DNA of 8,597 nt, taken from NCBI GenBank assembly GCA_020216925.1, contig JAIWOL010000051.1:1-8597 (forward strand). The letters run 5' to 3'. Positions 4,732 to 8,597 of the stretch are shown one piece after another. The notes beneath the pieces are model-generated. The model saw nothing but the letters and a program-made list of their open reading frames with translations, searched no databases and was not told where the DNA came from. Every line of letters begins with the position of its first letter. Position 1 is the first letter of the stretch. The position numbers were made by a program, and so were the translations under genes. The stretch comes from Thiobacillus sp. (lineage in GTDB: Bacteria; Pseudomonadota; Gammaproteobacteria; Burkholderiales; Thiobacillaceae).

Positions 4732-7526
4732 CAGCGGCTGCCTTTCTGGGTGTCGTTGCGGTGCACGCCGCCAAGCCCGGTGAGGATCATCAACGTGGCG
4801 CCGACCACGACGAGAAATACGCCGAGATCGAAGGCCATGGCCGAGGCGAGCTCGAATTTTCCGACGAGGGGCCAGTTCATGTAACCGAAGGTCGAGGTGA
4901 GGAAAGGATGGCCGAAGGCCCAGCTGCCCAGGCCGGTGAGCGTGGCGATGCCCAGCCCACAGAACAGCAGCGGATGGCTGTCGGCGGACAGGCGCTGGTG
5001 CGTCCACGCGGCGCCATTGGCGAGGTACTGCACGATCAGCGCAACGGCGGTGACGAGTCCGGCGATGAAACCCCCGCCCGGCTGGTTGTGCCCGCGCAGA
5101 AAGATGAACGCCGCCACCAGCAGCGCCAGCGGCAGCAGCAGGCGGGTGAGCGTGGCCATGATCGCGGGGTGGGCGTCGGCGTCCCGGGCGCGGCCAGCGC
5201 CGTCGCACGTCGACGCCGGGAGATTCAGGTTTTGCAGCATGGCGACTATGCCCAGCCCGGCCAGCGCCAGCACGGTGATTTCGCCCAGCGTGTCGTAGCC
5301 CCGGAAGTCGACCAGAATGACGTTGACCACGTTGGTGCCGCCGCCCCCGGACTTGCTGTTATCCAGGAAATATCCCGCGATCGTGTCGTAGGGGCGGGTG
5401 AGCACCGCCCACGCCAAGGCTGCCGCGCCGCCGCCTGCCAGCAGCGCCAGCGCCGCGTCGCGCGCAATGCGGCCATACCCGGTTTCGGCGCCATCGTGCG
5501 CGGGCAGAAAGTACAGCGCCAGCAGCAGCAGCACGATGGTGACGATTTCCACCGACAGTTGCGTGAGCGCGAGATCGGGCGCGGAAAATTTGATGAAGAT
5601 GAGCGAGACCACCAGGCCCACCACGCCGATCGTGATGAGGGCGACGAAGCGCTCGCTGCGCCAGCGCACGGTGAGCAGGGTAGCGCCGACCAGAACCAGC
5701 GCGGTGGCTAGACTCACCGCATCGAGCGGCAGCCCCCTGCGCGTGCCGGTGAGCGGCGTGTCGCCCGCCAGCCAGGGCGTGCCGGCCAGCACCAGGGCCG
5801 CGAGGATCAGCAAGCCCGCCTGGCGTTGCAGGGAAGCGGTGTCGAGCATGCGTGTGAGCCAGCCGGCCAGGGCCAGCAGCCCGTTGAGCAAGGCGTTGAA
5901 AGGGACGCGCGCATCGAGCCGGTCGAGGCCGCGTTCGTGCCAGGCAAAGAGCGGCCGGCGCGCCAGGTAAATGAGGCTGCCGAGCACCAGCGCCAGGGCG
6001 CTCATGGCCAGCGCGGCGTTGAAACCGTGCCACAGCGCGAGGTGATACTCGGGCAGAGCGGCCTGCAACGTGCTCGACGCGGCGGTGGCGAGTAGCGGCC
6101 CCACCACCAACCCCGGCGCGACGCCGACCGCCAGGCACAGCACCACCAGGATTTCCACCGGCAGTTTCATCCAGCGCGGCGGCTCGTGCGGCGTTTTCGG
6201 CAGGTCGCCGGGTTCGCCGTTGAAAAACACGTCATGAATGAAACGGATCGAATAGGCCACGGCAAAAGCGCCTGCCAGGGTCACCAGCACCGGCAACAGC
6301 CAGCCGCCGACATGGCCCTGGCCGATGTGGGCCGCTTCGGCAAAGAACATTTCCTTGGACAGGAAACCGTTCAGCAGCGGCACGCCGGCCATCGCGGCCG
6401 CAGCCACCATCGCCAGCGTGGCGGTGTAGGGCATGAAGCGCCACAGGCCGGACAGCCGTCGCATGTCGCGCGTGCCGGCCTCGTGGTCGATGATGCCGGC
6501 GGCCATGAACAGCGAGGCCTTGAAGGTGGCGTGGTTGATGATGTGGAACACGCCGGCCACCGCCGCAAGCGGTGTGGATAAGCCGAACAGCAGGGTGATG
6601 AGGCCGAGGTGGCTGATGGTCGAATAGGCGAGCAGGCCCTTGAGGTCGTGCTTGAACAGCGCCACGTAGGCGCCGAGCAGCAGTGTGGCGAGGCCTGCGC
6701 CCGAGACCAGCCAGAACCATTCCGGCGTGCCTGACAGCGCCGGCCACAGGCGCGCCAGCAGGAAGACGCCGGCCTTCACCATGGTCGCCGAGTGCAGGTA
6801 GGCCGACACCGGCGTGGGCGCGGCCATGGCGTGCGGCAGCCAGAAATGGAAGGGAAACTGCGCCGACTTGGTGAACACGCCGAGCAGGATCAGCGCCAGC
6901 GTCGGCACATAGAGCGGATGCGCACGGATGAGGCCGGCCGAGGCGAACACGTCGGACAGTTCATAGCTGCCGACCATATGCCCCAGCAGCAGCACGCCGC
7001 CCAGCAGGGCAAAACCGCCCATGCCGGTGACCGCCAGCGCCATGCGCGCGCCGTGACGGGCTTCCTCGCGGTGCTGCCAGTAACTGATGAGCAGAAACGA
7101 CGACAGGCTGGTGAGCTCCCAGAAGATCAGCAGCTGGATGAGGTTTTCCGACAGCACGATGCCGAGCATGGACCCCATGAACAGCAACAGATAAGCGTAG
7201 AAGCGGCCCATGCTGTCGCGTTCCGACAGGTAGTAGCGCGCGTACAGCACGATCAGCAGGCCGATACCCAGGATGAGGCCGGCAAACAGCAAGGCAAGGC
7301 CGTCGAAACGGAATGCGAGATTGAGTCCCAGCGCGGGCATCCAGTCCTGCTGCTGGATCAATGTCTCTCCGGCGAAGGGCAACGGGAAAAGCGGCGCAAG
7401 CAGCGCCAGCGAACCCAGCGTGATAGCCCCTGCGGCCCAGGCAGTCGCACTGCGGCCAAAGCGGGCGATCCAGGCGATCAGTGCCGCGCCGGCAAAGGGC
7501 AGGAGTACGGCGAGAAGAAGCGTCAT
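4731..7526 (-). CDS. mrpA: Fused Mrp antiporter subunits A and B (MrpAB)
   Basis: The large 931-aa subunit and first gene of the operon. Residues 1 to about 440 are the NuoL/ND5-like antiporter module, with Glu137 (IFWELTSLSSF), Lys220 (FTKSAQFPFHFWLPHAM), His245 and Lys251 (SAYLHSATMVKAG), His328/His332/Lys336 (HIINHATFKASLF) and Lys391 (GFLSKEMF). The C-terminal part of subunit A includes SAPDLALTQLSVEIV (648-662, Glu660) and NVILVDFRGYDTLGEI (735-750). After a polar linker (about 771-788) comes a complete MrpB domain (about 790-918) with FLRGHNQPGGGFIAGL. A-B fusion marks group-2 (Mnh2/Pha-type) operons of Gram-negative bacteria. The complex exchanges Na+ or another monovalent cation for protons across the inner membrane. 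The ATG at 7526 begins a hydrophobic helix as expected but lacks a clear Shine-Dalgarno. The stop is shared by one base with mrpC. Confidence 0.95.
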   Translation of the reverse strand: MTLLLAVLLPFAGAALIAWIARFGRSATAWAAGAITLGSLALLAPLFPLPFAGETLIQQQDWMPALGLNLAFRFDGLALLFAGLILGIGLLIVLYARYYLSERDSMGRFYAYLLLFMGSMLGIVLSENLIQLLIFWELTSLSSFLLISYWQHREEARHGARMALAVTGMGGFALLGGVLLLGHMVGSYELSDVFASAGLIRAHPLYVPTLALILLGVFTKSAQFPFHFWLPHAMAAPTPVSAYLHSATMVKAGVFLLARLWPALSGTPEWFWLVSGAGLATLLLGAYVALFKHDLKGLLAYSTISHLGLITLLFGLSTPLAAVAGVFHIINHATFKASLFMAAGIIDHEAGTRDMRRLSGLWRFMPYTATLAMVAAAAMAGVPLLNGFLSKEMFFAEAAHIGQGHVGGWLLPVLVTLAGAFAVAYSIRFIHDVFFNGEPGDLPKTPHEPPRWMKLPVEILVVLCLAVGVAPGLVVGPLLATAASSTLQAALPEYHLALWHGFNAALAMSALALVLGSLIYLARRPLFAWHERGLDRLDARVPFNALLNGLLALAGWLTRMLDTASLQRQAGLLILAALVLAGTPWLAGDTPLTGTRRGLPLDAVSLATALVLVGATLLTVRWRSERFVALITIGVVGLVVSLIFIKFSAPDLALTQLSVEIVTIVLLLLALYFLPAHDGAETGYGRIARDAALALLAGGGAAALAWAVLTRPYDTIAGYFLDNSKSGGGGTNVVNVILVDFRGYDTLGEITVLALAGLGIVAMLQNLNLPASTCDGAGRARDADAHPAIMATLTRLLLPLALLVAAFIFLRGHNQPGGGFIAGLVTAVALIVQYLANGAAWTHQRLSADSHPLLFCGLGIATLTGLGSWAFGHPFLTSTFGYMNWPLVGKFELASAMAFDLGVFLVVVGATLMILTGLGGVHRNDTQKGSR

Positions 7527-7567
7527 GGTTGGATTAAAGCGTTGACCTGTTGCAGACGGGCGGTTTG

Positions 7568-7573
7568 ATTCTA
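7568..7573 (-). promoter_or_regulatory. Candidate -10 box of the mrp operon
   Basis: On the minus strand TAGAAT (one mismatch to TATAAT) lies 42 bases before the mrpA ATG, which would give a leader of about 35 bases. No good -35 hexamer is found 16-18 bases upstream. The expected position falls on the inverted repeat at 7582-7596, so the promoter may depend on an activator, or it may not be real. Confidence 0.3.
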
Positions 7574-7581
7574 CCCTGTGG

Positions 7582-7596
7582 CCGACTGGCAGTCGG
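7582..7596. promoter_or_regulatory. Inverted repeat next to the candidate mrp promoter
   Basis: A perfect 6-bp inverted repeat with a 3-base centre (ccgact-ggc-agtcgg). It lies just upstream of the TAGAAT box and covers its -35 area, a typical position for a dimeric regulator site. It could equally be a small RNA hairpin on the plus strand. No T run follows it, so it is not a terminator. Confidence 0.3.
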
Positions 7597-7680
7597 TCTC
7601 GGCGTTTGCTGGATGGACGGCGTGTCTGCCCGAGTCGGCGCGCAACCCGGGGCCACGCCCGCGGCCATGTGGGCGCCGGG

Positions 7681-7721
7681 CATAAATTTGCCTACACAAT
7701 ATTATTGTGAAAAAATATATG
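7681..7721. promoter_or_regulatory. AT-rich island with perfect palindrome CACAATATTATTGTG
   Basis: About 40 bases of very AT-rich DNA in an otherwise GC-rich region. Its core (7695-7709) is a perfect inverted repeat, cacaat-att-attgtg. The flanks continue the dyad imperfectly: cataaattt on the left against aaatatatg on the right. It is 113 bases before the DUF481 start and about 155 before mrpA, suited to a shared operator or an AT-rich promoter core. No hexamer pair with correct spacing could be fixed for the DUF481 gene. Confidence 0.45.
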
Positions 7722-7833
7722 CCGTCTGCTTCATCCGGGCCGGCTTCACGCAGGGCTGGTCGGGCCGCTGCCCGCATGCGGTGGGCGTCCTGTTCAAGCG
7801 GGTCGGCGCATGCCCGTCCCGGGAAAGGAAACT

Positions 7834-8508
7834 ATGTCCCGCAATTCACTAAAATCCCTGAGTGTCGCCCTGAGCATGGGGCTGCTCGGTGCCATGACCC
7901 CGGTGCGCGCGGACTGGGTCGAACTCGATAACGGCGACAGGCTCAGCGGCCGCGTCGGCACGTTGACAGCCACGACCCTGTATTTCGACACCTCCTATGC
8001 CGGTACGCTCGCGTTGCCGCGCGAACGGCTCAAGGCATTGTCGACCGATGCGCCGCTGCGCGTGCGCCTGACCGACGGCACGGAGTTCGATGGCCAGCTT
8101 GTGTCGGCAGGCAGGCAGGGCGTGCGAATCCGCATCAGCCAGCTGGCGGAGACAGAAGCCGTGCCTCTGAAGCATCTGGCGGCGCTGAACCCGCCGCGCA
8201 ATCCCGATGCAACCGAAGTTTCCGTGCGGATAGCCGCAGGCGGCAGCTTTGCACGCGGCAATACCGAGGCACAGAGCCTGCATTTATCGGGCGAGATGGT
8301 GGCGCGCAACGCGGCGCAGCGAGTCACGCTCGAGGGGGCCTACAACCAGGCTGAACAATCCGCGGCACAGACCGTTTCCAATGCGCGAGCAGGACTGAAG
8401 TACGATCACTTTTTCACCAGCAAGGCCTACTGGTACGCCAATGCGCGATTCGAACGTGACGACGAGGCGGATCTGGACCTGCGCAGTACCCTCGGAGTCG
8501 GGGCCGGC
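7834..8508 (+). pseudogene. DUF481 outer-membrane protein gene, truncated by insertion
   Basis: The native part codes for 225 aa of a DUF481 (YdiY-like) protein, a family often annotated as salt-induced outer-membrane proteins. I chose the ATG at 7834 because AAGGA lies 5 bases upstream and the product then starts with a normal signal peptide (SLKSLSVALSMGLLGA, cleavage likely after PVRA, residue 26). An earlier in-frame ATG at 7810 would put charged residues in front. Residues 27 to about 72 and 75 to about 120 look like two related beta-rich repeats (NGDRLSGRV and DGTEFDGQL, each ending near LPRERLKAL or PLKHLAAL). From about 128 the DUF481 barrel begins (VSVRIAAGGSFARGNTEAQ) and reaches TLGVGAG at 219-225. 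There it stops: the following codons are mobile-element sequence ending in TAA at 8566-8568. The C-terminal barrel strands are missing, so an outer-membrane fold is unlikely. Confidence 0.82.
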
Positions 8509-8597
8509 TGTCAAGCGACACGCAGATTTAACCCCCTGACGACATCTGGAATTGACCCCCTGGGTTAATCAACTTTCCGACGTGATCGGGGTGGGGG
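8509..8597. mobile_element. Terminus of an IS21-family-like insertion sequence (partial)
   Basis: At 8509 the DUF481 reading frame gives way to TGTCAAGCGACACGCAG, which has the TGT terminus and overall look of IS21-family ends. Within the next 45 bases there are two copies of a related 12-mer (tttaaccccctg at 8527-8538 and attgaccccctg at 8551-8562, 10 of 12 identical, 24 bases apart). IS21 elements carry such multiple internal repeats at their ends. No istA or istB coding sequence is reached before the window stops, and the other end and the target duplication are not visible. Family assignment rests on these end features only. Confidence 0.65.

Larger units (their letters stand above)
7527..7833. 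other. Divergent intergenic control region, mrp / DUF481 gene
   Basis: About 307 bases separate the divergently transcribed mrpA and the DUF481 gene. I see no convincing reading frame of its own here and no tRNA-like structure. It holds a candidate mrp -10 box, a short GC-rich inverted repeat beside it, an AT-rich island with a perfect palindrome, and the ribosome site of the DUF481 gene. This is the only place where both transcription units can be controlled together. Confidence 0.7.

Noticed and set aside
2879..7526. Genes of respiratory complex I (NuoL/NuoM/NuoK)
   Set aside because: The large subunits share the NuoL/M/K folds, but the set also includes MrpB, E, F and G signatures and no peripheral-arm or Fe-S subunits, so this is an Mrp antiporter.
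6792..7568. A 258-codon plus-strand frame opposite mrpA, and similar ones at 4761-5711 and 3902-4543
   Set aside because: All are Gln/His/Arg-rich shadows of conserved Mrp coding sequence with no ribosome site or recognisable domain.
7550..7852. A small plus-strand gene in the divergent region (100 codons)
   Set aside because: It crosses the start and ribosome site of the DUF481 gene, has Cys/Trp-rich irregular composition and no ribosome site, and covers the AT-rich island. It is better explained as control DNA.
8500..8568. A frameshift as the cause of the DUF481 truncation
   Set aside because: Neither alternative frame after 8508 restores barrel-like sequence, while the sequence itself has IS21-like terminal features. 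An insertion explains it better.

Overview
The window is a GC-rich stretch of bacterial chromosome. The gene families fit a proteobacterium, most likely a betaproteobacterium or a related gammaproteobacterium. Reasons: a YccA that closely resembles the enterobacterial protein from end to end, a YjjV-type TatD nuclease, a group-2 Mrp antiporter operon with fused A and B subunits, and a DUF481 outer-membrane protein. The taxon is inference; no 16S or other marker is present.

Layout. 1-89: non-coding tail downstream of the first gene, with a nested inverted repeat at 1-65. 90-1583, minus strand: a YjjV/TatD-family metal-dependent hydrolase and, upstream of it, yccA (BAX-inhibitor-1 family, FtsH modulator). 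A textbook hairpin plus T tract sits exactly at the yccA/yjjV junction, so the start of yjjV needs care. 1709-7526, minus strand: a complete Mrp (Mnh/Pha) multisubunit monovalent cation/proton antiporter operon, transcribed mrpAB-C-D-E-F-G. Every junction overlaps by 1 or 4 bases (TGATG or ATGA), which implies translational coupling and fixed stoichiometry of one membrane complex. 7527-7833: the divergent control region, with an AT-rich island carrying a perfect palindrome and a second inverted repeat near a candidate mrp promoter. 7834-8508, plus strand: a DUF481 outer-membrane protein gene with signal peptide, cut off in its beta-barrel by what looks like the terminus of an IS21-family element at 8509. 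That element runs off the end of the window.

How it fits together. The Mrp complex (A, B and D carry the antiporter and proton-channel modules; C, E, F and G are small membrane subunits) exports Na+ or another monovalent cation in exchange for protons and supports growth in salt or at alkaline pH. The divergent DUF481 protein belongs to a family whose members are often annotated as salt-induced outer-membrane proteins, so the two transcription units may once have shared an osmotic or ionic response. In this strain the outer-membrane partner is broken by the insertion. YccA and YjjV downstream are housekeeping membrane-quality-control and nuclease functions, probably separate transcription units.

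I see no wholly new system here. The points most worth checking are the IS disruption, the terminator that overlaps the yjjV start, the extended basic N-terminus of MrpE that coincides with a hairpin, and the dyad sites in the control region.
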